Positions 18,277-31,257 of a stretch of DNA of 64,000 nt are shown here, piece by piece; position 1 is the first letter of the stretch; each line of letters opens with the position of its first letter. Made by a program: the position numbers and the translations under genes. The notes under the pieces were generated by a model that was given only the letters and a program-made list of their open reading frames with translations, was not told the DNA's origin and ran no database searches. The DNA is from Paraburkholderia haematera (lineage in GTDB: Bacteria > Pseudomonadota > Gammaproteobacteria > Burkholderiales > Burkholderiaceae): contig NZ_CAJNBK010000002.1 of NCBI RefSeq assembly GCF_905220975.1, forward strand, positions 1-64,000, in the 5' to 3' direction.

Positions 18277-19971
18277 ATGCGATTTATCTTTAGTGCGTTG
18301 TTGGTCCTGACACTCGCCGCTTGTGCGAGTCAGGGACCGGCGACGAATAGCTCTACCACCGCAACAAACCCCGCCAGTCAGCAAGCCGTAGCCGACGCCC
18401 TTCGCAAGACAGCCACCGCCAAAGAGACGATCAACGTCGACCAAGGCTCGGTCAATCAACTGACGAGCGCGGACGCCGATCTCTGGGGCCGTATTCGCCG
18501 TGGTTTTCAAATGCCGGATCTGCAAACCGACCTCGTCGATATGCAGGTCAACTGGTATGCGCAGCGCCCGGACTACGTGCAGCGCATGACCGAGCGTTCG
18601 CAGAAATATCTGTACCACATCGTTGAAGAGCTCGAAGCGCGCCATATGCCGACCGAGCTCGCCTTGCTGCCGTTCATCGAATCCGCGTATAGCCCGCAGG
18701 CCCTGTCGGTGGCAAAGGCCGCCGGCATGTGGCAGTTCATGCCGGGCACGGGCCGCACCTACAACCTCAAGCAGAACATGTGGCAGGACGAGCGCCGCGA
18801 CGTGCTGGCCTCGACCAGCGCCGCGCTCGACTATCTGTCGCGTCTGCATGACATGTTCGGCGATTGGCAGCTGGCGCTTGCCGCCTACAACTGGGGCGAG
18901 GGCAACGTGCAGCGCGCGATCGCCCGCAACGAAGCGGCGGGGTTGCCTACCGACTACCTCAGCCTGCGCATGCCGAACGAGACGCGCAACTACGTGCCCA
19001 AGCTGCAGGCGGTGAAGAACATCGTGATGAACCCGCAGATGTACGGGCTCACGCTGCCGTCGATTCCGAACCACCCGTATTTCGTGACGGTCACGACCTC
19101 GCACGATATCGACGTGGACACGGCGGCGAAACTTGCGAACCTCTCGCCGGATGAATTCCGCTCGCTGAACCCGTCGTTCAGAAAGCCGGTGATTCTCGGC
19201 GCCACCCAGCCGCAAATTTTGCTGCCGTTCGACAACGCGAGCGCGTTCGAACGCAATCTGAAGACGTACTCCGGTTCGCTGTCGTCGTGGACCACGTACA
19301 CGGTTACCGAGCGTGCCGCGCCGGCGGCGATCGCGCAAAAGATCGGTGTCGACGCCGACACGCTGATGGAAGTGAACAAGATTCCGGTCGGCATGCGCCT
19401 GAAGCCGGGCTCGACGATCGTGGTGCCGCGTGGCTCGGACGACGACGAAGACATCAGCGCCGACGTCGCCGAAAGCGCGGTGCTGGCCATGGAGCCCGAT
19501 GTTCCCGATACCCGTAAGATGCTGATCCGCGTGCGCCGCAATCAATCGATGGCCGCCATCGCGGTGCGTTACGGCGTCTCGATCGGTCAGTTGAAGGCAT
19601 GGAATCGCACGCATCGCGATCAGGTTTCGCGTGGTCAGGTGATCGTGCTGCACGTGCCGGTTGGTAAGTCGATGCCGAGCGAGCCGGGTCCGGAGCGCAT
19701 TGCGACCGACGTGCAGGGCGGCGGCGTCGAGAAGATCGGTACCCGCGTCGCAGACACGAAGGGCGATTCGCGCTACGATAAGAAGAAGGGTCGTGGTCAC
19801 TCCGCCGTGGTAAAGGTGTCCGAGCCGGTGAGTAAAGTCAGCAAGTCGACAACGTCCAGCGCCAGCAATGGCAAGGTGACGAAGGCGTCGGCTTCCACGT
19901 CCAGCAAGGCGTCGAAGGCCGCGGCAGATAGCCGCCAGAAAACCGCGGCCAACGCGAAGAAGGGTAAGTAG
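18277..19971 (+). CDS. mltD: membrane-bound lytic murein transglycosylase D
   Basis: A 564-residue lipoprotein. The signal peptide ends in LVLTLAACAS (lipobox Cys about 13). The SLT domain has the catalytic Glu in LLPFIESAYSP, then GMWQFMPGTGRTYNL and LALAAYNWGEGNV. Two LysM peptidoglycan-binding repeats follow (TYTVTERAAPAAIAQKIG and IRVRRNQSMAAIAVRYG). The last 75 or so residues are a Lys/Ser/Ala-rich low-complexity tail. The ATG at 18277 is chosen over 18136, which would precede the promoter and spoil the signal peptide. It cleaves glycan strands at the outer membrane inner face. Confidence 0.93.
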   Translation: MRFIFSALLVLTLAACASQGPATNSSTTATNPASQQAVADALRKTATAKETINVDQGSVNQLTSADADLWGRIRRGFQMPDLQTDLVDMQVNWYAQRPDYVQRMTERSQKYLYHIVEELEARHMPTELALLPFIESAYSPQALSVAKAAGMWQFMPGTGRTYNLKQNMWQDERRDVLASTSAALDYLSRLHDMFGDWQLALAAYNWGEGNVQRAIARNEAAGLPTDYLSLRMPNETRNYVPKLQAVKNIVMNPQMYGLTLPSIPNHPYFVTVTTSHDIDVDTAAKLANLSPDEFRSLNPSFRKPVILGATQPQILLPFDNASAFERNLKTYSGSLSSWTTYTVTERAAPAAIAQKIGVDADTLMEVNKIPVGMRLKPGSTIVVPRGSDDDEDISADVAESAVLAMEPDVPDTRKMLIRVRRNQSMAAIAVRYGVSIGQLKAWNRTHRDQVSRGQVIVLHVPVGKSMPSEPGPERIATDVQGGGVEKIGTRVADTKGDSRYDKKKGRGHSAVVKVSEPVSKVSKSTTSSASNGKVTKASASTSSKASKAAADSRQKTAANAKKGK

Positions 19972-20058
19972 ACCAAAAAGCGGCTCCCACGGTAGTGACC
20001 ACATGCGTTGCGGGGGCAGCGCATGAATTGCGCTCCGATCACCCACCGTGTTATTCCG

Positions 20059-20087
20059 ACGCCGTCACCTCTGGTGACGGCGTTTTT
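20059..20087 (+). terminator. intrinsic terminator after mltD
   Basis: A perfect 11-bp stem ACGCCGTCACC/GGTGACGGCGT with a 3-nt loop is followed by T5. Confidence 0.88.
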
Positions 20088-20173
20088 CATTCTGCAGATC
20101 AATTCAGGCGAAGTTCGCGCGTTTCATTTATCTTTCGTGCTTAGGCCAAAGTCGGCCGCTCATCTCAAAGCTC

Positions 20174-21415
20174 ATGTCGTCGACCCAGTTGCGCGTTTTT
20201 CTCCTGTTTTCAGCCGGTTACTTCGTTTCTTACGTGTTTCGCGGCGTCAATCTTGGCTTTGCCCCGTTCATCACGCGCGATCTCGGCCTGTCGGCCACGG
20301 ATCTCGGTTTGCTCACCAGTCTGTATTTTCTTGGCTTCGCGGGCGCGCAGATTCCGGCCGGCGTGTTGCTCGACCACTTCGGTGCGCGGCGGGTGACGGC
20401 GGTCACTTTGCTATTTGCCGCGCTGGGAATCTGGGTGTTCGGCGCCGCGCAAAGCGTTGGCATGATGATGGTCGGGCGCCTGTTGATCGGCGTCGGTGTG
20501 TCCGTGTGTCTTGGTGCCGCTTTCAAAGCGCTGGCGCAGCATTTCGCGTCGGCGCGGCTGCCGCTGATGAACGGTCTGGTGATGGCGATTGGCGGTTTCG
20601 GCGGTGTGATGGTTGGCTCGCCACTCACGTGGGTGCTGAGCTTCGCCAGCTGGCGTCCTGTCTGTGTCGGCCTGGGTTTGCTGACGGTGCTCGTGGCAGT
20701 GGCGCAGTGGGCGCTGGTACCGGATACAAAGGAAACCCACCATCAGGCGAGTATCGGTGCCCAGTTCAAAGGCACGTTGCACATCCTGAAGAGCGCGGCA
20801 TTCTGGAAAATCGCGTCATTTTCGGTTCTTACGCAAGGCGTGTTCTACGCGATGCAATCGCTGTGGGTCGGCGCCTGGTTGCGCGACGTGCAGGGCTTCG
20901 AGCCGCGTGAAGCGGCCGCCCTGGTGTCGATCCTCGGCTTCGCGATGATGGCCGGTTGCGTCGGTTTCGGCGCGGCGGCACGCAGCCTGGAGCGGCGCGG
21001 CGTCTCGCTTTATGTGTTTTGCGGCGTCGGCATGGCGCTGTTCGTGGTCACCCAACTGCTGATCATGTTCAGCGTGCCGCTGCCTGCGAGCTTGCTTTGG
21101 GCGGCGTACGGCATTTTCGGCGGCACCGGGATTCTCAGTTATGCGGTGATGGCGCGGCATTTCCCGGCGCAGATGATCGGCCGGGTGAATACCACGCTGA
21201 CACTGATCATTTTCTTGCTGATTTTCGGCTTCCAGGTCGGCGTTGGCGCCGTGTTGTCGCGCTGGCCGGCCAGTGGCGGACACTATCCGGCGGCTGCGCA
21301 TCTGACCGCCTGGGGCATTCTGGTGGGGTTGCAAGTGCTGAGCGCGGTCTGGTACGTATTGCCCGGGCGCACGCGGCTTCAGCCGCTGCATGTGCGCGCC
21401 GGACAGCAGGTTTAA
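20174..21415 (+). CDS. major facilitator superfamily transporter
   Basis: A 413-residue protein with the hydrophobicity of 12 membrane helices. The MFS loop 2-3 signature is present as GVLLDHFGARRVTA, and the start SAGYFVSYVFRGVNLGFAPFI resembles anion:cation symporter and NarK-like members. A half-length pseudo-repeat of the motif occurs as GAAARSLERRGVSLYV. The substrate is not evident. It stands alone between the mltD terminator and carA. Confidence 0.88.
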   Translation: MSSTQLRVFLLFSAGYFVSYVFRGVNLGFAPFITRDLGLSATDLGLLTSLYFLGFAGAQIPAGVLLDHFGARRVTAVTLLFAALGIWVFGAAQSVGMMMVGRLLIGVGVSVCLGAAFKALAQHFASARLPLMNGLVMAIGGFGGVMVGSPLTWVLSFASWRPVCVGLGLLTVLVAVAQWALVPDTKETHHQASIGAQFKGTLHILKSAAFWKIASFSVLTQGVFYAMQSLWVGAWLRDVQGFEPREAAALVSILGFAMMAGCVGFGAAARSLERRGVSLYVFCGVGMALFVVTQLLIMFSVPLPASLLWAAYGIFGGTGILSYAVMARHFPAQMIGRVNTTLTLIIFLLIFGFQVGVGAVLSRWPASGGHYPAAAHLTAWGILVGLQVLSAVWYVLPGRTRLQPLHVRAGQQV

Positions 21416-21843
21416 GGCTCGCAAGCAGGGGCGACAGAATCGCGGCACATTTACCGACCCTATCCCGATTCTGGCCCGCGCAACATGGGTCCAGCGGCTT
21501 CCGAGTCATGTGCAGCAAGGCTTAGACGGGTTTTGGCGCTGGCTCCGTTACGCCGGCTCCTCATCTCGGATTTGGAGGGAAGGGTAGTTTCGGGCTATAA
21601 TTCCAAGGTTTGAGCTTATCAACCCGCACCCTAGCGCCTACCTCTCCCATACCGTTCATCCGCCGCGCGCTTTTGACGCCCCGCACCCCAGCCGATCCGT
21701 CCACACAATGGACCCATCGCGCCCCTTGCGACGTCACCAGCAGTACGCGAGCGAGTCTGCGCGCGCATCCTGCCGATGCGTTTCGCTGCGGCTCGCAGTC
21801 GGATAGACAGGTCGGCAACAGGGTGTTCCCCAAGGAGTCTCCC
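21416..21843. other. 428-nt region between MFS gene and carA
   Basis: No gene is seen. It holds the carA promoter and a leader of about 240 nt whose frame is open in phase with carA. Confidence 0.5.
21572..21601 (+). promoter_or_regulatory. sigma70-like promoter of carAB
   Basis: TTGGAG at 21572-21577 and a perfect TATAAT at 21596-21601 are separated by 18 bp. The carA GTG lies about 240 nt downstream, leaving room for pyrimidine or arginine control in the leader. Confidence 0.55.
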
Positions 21844-22998
21844 GTGTTGCCGTCATTTTCTCCCGCTCTGCTCGCGCTCGCCGACGGCACGGTCTTTCGT
21901 GGTTACTCGATCGGCGCCCCCGGGCATACGATCGGCGAAGTCGTGTTCAACACCGCTATCACCGGCTATCAGGAAATCCTGACCGACCCGAGCTATGCGC
22001 GCCAGATCGTGACCCTCACGTATCCGCACATCGGTAACGTCGGCGTGAATGCCGAAGACGTCGAAGCCACGAAAGTCCATGCCGCCGGCCTGATCATCCG
22101 TGATCTGCCGGTTCTCGCGTCGAACTTCCGCATGGAGCGCACGCTCCCGCAATACCTGAAAGACGAAGGCGTGGTTGCCATTGCCGGTCTCGACACCCGT
22201 ATGCTGACGCGCGTTCTGCGCGACAAGGGCGCGCAGAACGGCGCCATTCTGGCTGGTTCGGATGACGAAGCGAAGGCAATCGAACTCGCGCGCTCGTTCC
22301 CGGGTCTGTCGGGCATGGACCTCGCGAAGGTCGTGTCGACGAAGGAAACCTACGAATGGACCCAGACCGAATGGCGCCTAGGTTCCGGCTACGGTACGCA
22401 GAACGCGCCGAAGTACCGCGTGGTCGCCTTCGATTACGGCGTCAAGTACAACATCCTGCGCATGCTGGCTGAGCGCGGCTGCCACGTCACTGTGCTGCCG
22501 GCGCAAGCCTCCGCGGCTGACGCGCTCGCGCTCAACCCGGACGGCATCTTCCTGTCGAACGGCCCCGGCGATCCGGAGCCGTGCGACTACGCGATTGCTG
22601 CCACCAAAGAGTTGATCGAGCGTGGCATTCCGACCTTCGGCATCTGCCTCGGCCATCAGATCATGGGCCTCGCCGTCGGCGCCAAGACCATGAAGATGAA
22701 GACGGGTCATCACGGCGCGAACCATCCGGTGAAGGATCTGGACGACGGCCGTGTGGTCATCACGTCGCAGAACCACGGTTTCGCGGTCGACGCCGACACG
22801 CTGCCGGCCAACGCCAAGGCCACGCACATCTCGCTGTTCGACGGCACGCTGCAAGGTTTCGCGCTGACCGACAAGCCGGCGTTCTGCTTCCAGGGCCACC
22901 CGGAAGCGTCGCCCGGTCCGCACGACATCGCCTATCTGTTCGACCGCTTCACGGCGTTGATGGACACGAAGAAGGCCGGCAAGAGCGCAGCGGCATAA
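21844..22998 (+). CDS. carA: carbamoyl-phosphate synthase small subunit
   Basis: A 384-residue class I glutamine amidotransferase subunit. The N-terminal CarA domain starts [19 protein letters not shown]. The amidase triad is visible: Cys in [13 protein letters not shown], and His and Glu in [14 protein letters not shown]. It supplies ammonia from glutamine to CarB for arginine and pyrimidine synthesis. The start is a GTG at 21844 with AAGGAG six bases upstream; a longer in-frame reading to 21610 lacks family similarity. carB follows after 157 nt. Confidence 0.95.
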   Translation: MLPSFSPALLALADGTVFRGYSIGAPGHTIGEVVFNTAITGYQEILTDPSYARQIVTLTYPHIGNVGVNAEDVEATKVHAAGLIIRDLPVLASNFRMERTLPQYLKDEGVVAIAGLDTRMLTRVLRDKGAQNGAILAGSDDEAKAIELARSFPGLSGMDLAKVVSTKETYEWTQTEWRLGSGYGTQNAPKYRVVAFDYGVKYNILRMLAERGCHVTVLPAQASAADALALNPDGIFLSNGPGDPEPCDYAIAATKELIERGIPTFGICLGHQIMGLAVGAKTMKMKTGHHGANHPVKDLDDGRVVITSQNHGFAVDADTLPANAKATHISLFDGTLQGFALTDKPAFCFQGHPEASPGPHDIAYLFDRFTALMDTKKAGKSAAA

Positions 22999-23155
22999 AT
23001 AGCTTGTGACGCGCCTTCGCGGCGCGCGGTTCGCAATGCGATCGGCGCCCTCGGTGCGAAGCAACGCGAGCCGCAAAACACAGAGCAGAGCGCGCGCAGC
23101 GTAGCAACGACGCGCGCCGACGGAAAGAATTCAGGAATACATTAGCGAGAGCGTT

Positions 23156-26410
<3,255 letters not shown>

Positions 26411-26434
26411 GGCTTCGACTTCCTGTCCAAGATG

Positions 26435-26534
26435 TAAGTGCCGCGGTTAAGCGGCGTTCCGCAGGTGCTGTGGCCCGGGTTTTGCCCGGAACGTCAGCCT
26501 CTGCGGGATGCACTTAACCGCGGTGATTTTTTTT
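26435..26534 (+). terminator. large structured terminator or leader between carB and greA
   Basis: An outer 11-bp stem CCGCGGTTAAG (26441) with CTTAACCGCGG (26513) encloses CCGCAG/CTGCGG and a CCGGG/CCCGG hairpin, and is followed by T8 at 26527-26534. It can end carAB transcription. A competing pairing TAAGTGC (26435) with GCACTTA (26510) overlaps the outer stem. Confidence 0.65.
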
Positions 26535-26561
26535 ACGACTGTTTTTTGCATAGAGTTGTGT

Positions 26562-27038
26562 ATGAGCACTGTTCCATTGACTAAGCGCGGCGCGGAAATG
26601 TTGCGCGATGAATTGCAGCGCCTGAAATCGGTTGAGCGTCCCTCGGTGATCAATTCGATCGCGGAAGCGCGTGCCCAGGGCGATCTGTCGGAAAACGCGG
26701 AATACGACGCGGCGAAGGAAAAGCAGGGCTTCGTCGAAGGCCGTATTGCCGAAATCGAATCGAAACTGGCCGGCGCGCAGGTCATCGACCCGTCCAAGGT
26801 GGAGGCGGACGGCCGCGTCGTGTTCGGCGCAACGCTCGAACTCGAAGACCTCGACTCGGGTGCGAAGGTCAAATACCAGATCGTCGGCGACGACGAAGCG
26901 GACATCGACCACGGTCTGATCTCGATCAGCTCGCCGATCGCGCGCGCGTTGATCGGCAAGTCGGAAGGCGACGTGGCATCGGTGCAGGCTCCTGGCGGCG
27001 TGCGCGAGTACGAAATCATCGCGGTTAGCTACGTTTGA
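26562..27038 (+). CDS. greA: transcription elongation factor GreA
   Basis: A 158-residue protein, the normal GreA length. The N-terminal coiled coil carries the acidic tip [16 protein letters not shown], with Asp41 and Glu44 as the pair that drives RNA polymerase transcript cleavage. The C-terminal FKBP-like domain ends in [11 protein letters not shown]. It rescues backtracked RNA polymerase. The ATG at 26562 lies 28 nt after the T8 tract of the upstream structured element, so greA probably has its own promoter or depends on read-through. Confidence 0.97.
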   Translation: MSTVPLTKRGAEMLRDELQRLKSVERPSVINSIAEARAQGDLSENAEYDAAKEKQGFVEGRIAEIESKLAGAQVIDPSKVEADGRVVFGATLELEDLDSGAKVKYQIVGDDEADIDHGLISISSPIARALIGKSEGDVASVQAPGGVREYEIIAVSYV

Positions 27039-27058
27039 AGGCGGCGCCGGTGTCCTTG

Positions 27059-27568
27059 ATGCCGCATCGACTGTTCCGTCTGTTGACGGTAGTGTGGGTC
27101 GGTAGTCTGTTGACTATCGGCTATGCCGTCGCGCCGGTGCTGTTCACGTCGCTCGACCGCATGACGGCGGGCGCCGTGGCGGCGCAACTGTTTCGCATCG
27201 AGGGCGTGCTGGGCGCGGTGTGCGGCATTTTGCTGCTGGGTTTGGCGAACGTACTGGTTCGTCGCGGCAGCGACGCGTATCGTCGTTTGCGCTGGTTGAT
27301 CGCCGGTATGCTGGTGTGCGTGCTGGTGGGTTACTTTGCGTTGCAGCCGTTCATGAATGCCATGCGCATTGCCGCGCTGGAAGCGGGCAGTGATGTCGGA
27401 CATTCGGCTTATGCGACGCGCTTCGGTATCCTGCACGGCGTGTCGAGTCTGTTTTACCTGATCGAAAGCCTGCTGGGCGTGGCGCTGGTGTGGAAGCTGC
27501 CGGCGAGCGTCGGCGTCGTGACGGCAGAGCAGGGCGCTCGCAGTGCTGCGGGGAAGGTAACCAGTTGA
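27059..27568 (+). CDS. DUF4149-like membrane protein
   Basis: A 169-residue protein with four predicted membrane helices (starting at LFRLLTVVWVGSLLTIGYAVAPVLF, then VLGAVCGILLLGLANVLV, LRWLIAGMLVCVLVGYFALQPFM, and a last helix FYLIESLLGVALVW). This pattern resembles DUF4149 proteins that lie beside greA in beta-proteobacteria. Its function is not known. It starts 20 nt after greA; a TTG start overlapping the greA stop is possible. Expected to sit in the inner membrane. Confidence 0.78.
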   Translation: MPHRLFRLLTVVWVGSLLTIGYAVAPVLFTSLDRMTAGAVAAQLFRIEGVLGAVCGILLLGLANVLVRRGSDAYRRLRWLIAGMLVCVLVGYFALQPFMNAMRIAALEAGSDVGHSAYATRFGILHGVSSLFYLIESLLGVALVWKLPASVGVVTAEQGARSAAGKVTS

Positions 27569-27719
27569 GTGGTGCTGCTACGGCTTGCCCTAGCTGATTT
27601 CCCCGTCGCTCAACTCAAGCGGCATGGGGTCTGGGCGGAATTAGCCCGGCTGGGTTAGCCAGTCGGCCTGAGCCGTTCATGCCAAGGTGCGGACACCGCC
27701 CGCACCCCTCATCATTCGC

Positions 27720-28250
27720 TTACTTCGACGACTGATGCGAGCGCTTCGCGCTGGTCTGGCGTTTCTTGGCGCGCTTGATGTTGCCGCCTTGCGTGACACG
27801 TTCATTGCCGCGCACCACGACCGCCTTTGCCTTCGGCTTGCGCATCGGGATTTCGCTGGGCTTCACCACGGTGACCACGCGCGGTGCGCGGCCTTTACCC
27901 GGTTTGGCTTCGACTGCCGCTTCGCGGGCGCTCGGCAGGGCGCCGCGCTTGGCCTTGACAGCCGGTTGCGCTGCCGCTTCCGGCTTCCAGATCACCAGCA
28001 GCTTGCCGATATGCTGGATCGGCGCGGCGCTCAGCTTGTCGCAGATTTCTTCGTAGATGGCGATGCGTTCTTCGCGTTCGTCGCCGAACACGCGGATTTT
28101 GATCAGTTGATGCGCGCCAAGGTGGACCTTGATCTCCGACAGCACAGCGTCGGTCAAGCCTTCGGCGCCGACGAGCACGACCGGTTTGAGCGCATGTGCC
28201 TGGGAGCGCAATTCGGCGCGTTGATCGGAAGAGACTTTAAGGGCTGGCAT
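27720..28250 (-). CDS. yhbY: YhbY-type CRM-domain RNA-binding protein
   Basis: A 176-residue protein. The first 95 residues or so are a CRM domain: SSDQRAELRSQAHALKPVVLVGAEGLTDAVLSEIKVHLGAHQLIKIRVF, with the GxxG-like loop typical of YhbY, which associates with pre-50S ribosomal particles. A long Lys/Arg/Ala-rich extension (about residues 96-176) is not in short YhbY proteins of 97 residues and may add RNA contacts. It is divergent from rlmE, another 50S assembly gene. Confidence 0.9.
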   Translation of the reverse strand: MPALKVSSDQRAELRSQAHALKPVVLVGAEGLTDAVLSEIKVHLGAHQLIKIRVFGDEREERIAIYEEICDKLSAAPIQHIGKLLVIWKPEAAAQPAVKAKRGALPSAREAAVEAKPGKGRAPRVVTVVKPSEIPMRKPKAKAVVVRGNERVTQGGNIKRAKKRQTSAKRSHQSSK

Positions 28251-28432
28251 GGAAAGTGGGAGACTCGACTAAAATGGCGGCACCTGCATTTCCGAGAGAT
28301 TCGGCCAATAGCGCAGGGCGGCGCGTCAGAACAACAGAATCGCGGATGACTGCCAGTTTTGGCGGTGGCCGCGCGAATTAACCGCGTATTATCCCCTAAA
28401 GCGCCACATTTCGCAGCAAGAGTTCACCTTTA

Positions 28433-29095
28433 ATGGCAAAAAACAAGTTCAACACCGCGTGGCTGCACGATCACATCAACGACCCGTACGTCAAAATGGC
28501 GCAGCGGGAGGGCTATCGCGCCCGCGCAGCCTACAAGCTGAAGGAAATCGACGAGCAGGACAAGCTCATCAGGCCAGGCCAGGTGATCGTCGACCTCGGC
28601 TCGGTGCCCGGTAGCTGGAGCCAGTACGCCCGTAACAAGCTCGCCAAGGGCTCGCAGCGCGACGCCGAGCGCGAGGGCGGCATCGACGGCACGATCATCG
28701 CGCTGGACATGCTGCCGATGGAGCCGATCGCCGACGTCCATTTCATTCAGGGCGACTTCCGCGAAGACTCGGTTCTCGAGCAACTCGAAGAATTAGTCGG
28801 GGAACGCCAGGTTGATCTTGTAATTTCGGATATGGCGCCCAACCTGTCGGGAGTGGCGGTGGCGGATGCCGCGCGAATCGAGCACCTGTGCGATATCGCG
28901 ATGGAATTCTCGCAAAACCACTTGAAGCCGGATGGCGCCCTTTTAGTCAAATGTTTTCATGGCAGCGGTTATAGCCAGATTGTCGAAAAGTTCAAGCGCC
29001 AGTTCAAGGTGGTGGCGGCCCGCAAGCCGAAAGCCTCGCGGGATAAGTCGTCAGAAACATTTATTTTGGGTAAGCATCTCAAGCGGCCCGCATAG
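28433..29095 (+). CDS. rlmE: 23S rRNA 2'-O-methyltransferase RlmE (RrmJ/FtsJ)
   Basis: A 220-residue Rossmann methyltransferase. The SAM site is [15 protein letters not shown] (with S in place of the more common A). The catalytic K-D-K-E set is present: Lys in AAYKLKEID, Asp in [11 protein letters not shown], Lys in [10 protein letters not shown], Glu in SSETFILG. It methylates U2552 in 23S rRNA late in 50S assembly. ftsH follows 189 nt downstream, the conserved rlmE-ftsH pairing. Confidence 0.95.
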   Translation: MAKNKFNTAWLHDHINDPYVKMAQREGYRARAAYKLKEIDEQDKLIRPGQVIVDLGSVPGSWSQYARNKLAKGSQRDAEREGGIDGTIIALDMLPMEPIADVHFIQGDFREDSVLEQLEELVGERQVDLVISDMAPNLSGVAVADAARIEHLCDIAMEFSQNHLKPDGALLVKCFHGSGYSQIVEKFKRQFKVVAARKPKASRDKSSETFILGKHLKRPA

Positions 29096-29284
29096 GCTCG
29101 CTGCAGGAAGGTTCCGCATCTGCCGATAAGGTGCCCATGGCGCCGGAAATTGGCGCCCTGATGGTCCGCTACGCTATTTATGTGGTAGCGAAACCTTATG
29201 GCAGGGGTCTGCGGACTGGATTAGAATGCTTTCGTGGTGCCGCAAGGAAAATGTAGGCGCCCGTCTAAGTGAAGGAGTGGTGCT

Positions 29285-31174
29285 TTGAACAACAATATGT
29301 TTTCGAAAGCAGCAGTGTGGCTGGTTATCGCACTGGTGCTGTTTACGGTGTTCAAGCAGTTCGACAAGCCCCGTGTCCAGGAAGGCGTTTCCTATTCGCA
29401 GTTCATGGACGACGCAAAGAACGGCAAGGTCAAGACTGTCATCGTTCAGGGGCGGAACCTCACGGTCACTCCAGCAGACGGCCAGAAGTACCAGATCGTG
29501 TCGCCCGGCGACATCTGGATGGTCGGCGATCTGATGAAGTATGGCGTTCAGGTGAGCGGCAAGGCTGATGACGAACCGAATGCGCTGGTGTCCGCGCTGT
29601 ACTACCTCGGACCTACGATCCTGATTATCGGGTTCTGGTTCTACATGATGCGACAGATGCAGGGGGGCGGGAAAGGTGGTGCGTTCTCGTTCGGTAAATC
29701 CCGTGCACGTCTGATCGACGAAAACAACAACGCAATCAATTTCACCGACGTCGCTGGTTGCGACGAAGCCAAGGAAGAAGTCTCCGAACTGGTCGACTTC
29801 CTGCGCGATCCGCAGAAGTTCCAGAAACTGGGTGGGCGCATTCCGCGCGGCGTGCTGCTGGTCGGCCCGCCGGGAACCGGTAAGACGTTGCTGGCGCGTG
29901 CTATCGCCGGTGAAGCGAAGGTGCCGTTCTTCAGCATCTCGGGTTCGGACTTCGTGGAAATGTTCGTGGGTGTCGGCGCGGCGCGTGTGCGCGACATGTT
30001 CGAGCAGGCCAAGAAGCATGCGCCGTGTATCGTGTTCATCGACGAAATCGACGCGGTCGGCCGCCATCGTGGCGCCGGCATGGGCGGCGGTAACGACGAA
30101 CGCGAACAGACCTTGAATCAGATGCTGGTCGAGATGGACGGTTTCGAGGCGAACTCGGGCGTGATCGTGATCGCTGCCACGAACCGTTCGGACGTGCTGG
30201 ACAAGGCGCTGCTGCGTCCGGGCCGTTTCGACCGTCAGGTGTACGTTGGTCTGCCGGACATCCGCGGCCGCGAACACATCATGAAGGTTCACCTGCGCAA
30301 GGTGCCGATTTCGAACGACGTCGACGCAGCGGTGATCGCACGTGGCACGCCGGGCTTCTCGGGCGCCGATCTGGCGAACCTTGTGAACGAAGCAGCCTTG
30401 TTCGCGGCTCGCCGCGGCAAGCGCATCGTCGAGATGGCGGATTTCGAAGACGCGAAAGACAAGATCTTCATGGGTCCGGAGCGTAAGTCGGCCGTGATTC
30501 GCGAAGAATCGAAGCGTGCGACGGCGTATCACGAGTCGGGCCATGCGGTGATTGCCAAGCTGTTGCCGAAGGCTGATCCGGTGCACAAGGTCACGATCAT
30601 TCCGCGCGGCCGTGCGCTGGGTGTGACGTGGCAGTTGCCGGAACATGACAACGAAACGTATTCGAAGGACTACCTGCTGGATCGCCTCGCGATCCTGTTC
30701 GGTGGCCGTGTCGCGGAAGAGTTGTTCCTGAACCTGATCAGCACCGGCGCATCAGACGACTTCAACAAGGCAACGGCTACGGCCCGCGCCATGGTGGCTC
30801 GCTTCGGTATGACGGACGCCCTCGGACCGATGGTCTACGTCGACGACGAAAACGATGCAACGCCGTTTGGCCGTGGCTTCACGCGGACCATTTCGGAAGC
30901 GACGCAGCAAAAGGTCGACGCGGAAATCCGCCGCGTGCTGGACGAGCAGTACAACCTCGCGAAGCGCCTGCTGGACGAAAACCGCGACAAGGTTGAAGCG
31001 ATGACCGCCGCGCTGATGGAGTGGGAAACGATCGACGCCGATCAGATCAACGACATCATGGCAGGCCGTCCGCCGCGCTCGCCGAAGAGCTCGCCGCCGT
31101 CGGTTGGTGACGCCTCGTCGGGTGGTAGCCCGGGCACCGAGGTCAAGCCGGGCAACGCGACCGCGCCGGCCTGA
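29285..31174 (+). CDS. ftsH: ATP-dependent zinc metalloprotease FtsH
   Basis: A 629-residue inner-membrane AAA+ protease. Helix 1 covers about residues 8-23 and helix 2 about 104-122, with a periplasmic domain between. The AAA domain has Walker A GPPGTGKT (194-201), Walker B IVFIDEID and the second region of homology with RPGRFDRQ. The zinc site HESGH is at residues 416-420. It degrades misassembled membrane proteins and short-lived regulators such as sigma32 and LpxC. The C-terminus is Pro/Ser-rich. The ATG is chosen over a spurious out-of-frame ORF that starts upstream. Confidence 0.98.
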   Translation: MNNNMFSKAAVWLVIALVLFTVFKQFDKPRVQEGVSYSQFMDDAKNGKVKTVIVQGRNLTVTPADGQKYQIVSPGDIWMVGDLMKYGVQVSGKADDEPNALVSALYYLGPTILIIGFWFYMMRQMQGGGKGGAFSFGKSRARLIDENNNAINFTDVAGCDEAKEEVSELVDFLRDPQKFQKLGGRIPRGVLLVGPPGTGKTLLARAIAGEAKVPFFSISGSDFVEMFVGVGAARVRDMFEQAKKHAPCIVFIDEIDAVGRHRGAGMGGGNDEREQTLNQMLVEMDGFEANSGVIVIAATNRSDVLDKALLRPGRFDRQVYVGLPDIRGREHIMKVHLRKVPISNDVDAAVIARGTPGFSGADLANLVNEAALFAARRGKRIVEMADFEDAKDKIFMGPERKSAVIREESKRATAYHESGHAVIAKLLPKADPVHKVTIIPRGRALGVTWQLPEHDNETYSKDYLLDRLAILFGGRVAEELFLNLISTGASDDFNKATATARAMVARFGMTDALGPMVYVDDENDATPFGRGFTRTISEATQQKVDAEIRRVLDEQYNLAKRLLDENRDKVEAMTAALMEWETIDADQINDIMAGRPPRSPKSSPPSVGDASSGGSPGTEVKPGNATAPA

Positions 31175-31194
31175 TAGGCGATCATTAGAAAGTG

Positions 31195-31225
31195 CGGGCC
31201 GGTGTGTTTCACACCGGCCCGTTTT
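31195..31225 (+). terminator. intrinsic terminator after ftsH
   Basis: A perfect 12-bp stem CGGGCCGGTGTG/CACACCGGCCCG with a TTT loop and a TTTT tail. It also rules out folP starts upstream of 31226. Confidence 0.88.
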
Positions 31226-31257
31226 GCATTTATTCGTTTTACTTGATTAACCGCTAC

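Noticed and set aside
29174..30646. 490-codon minus-strand frame opposite ftsH
   Set aside because: It is an antisense shadow of a complete, highly conserved gene.
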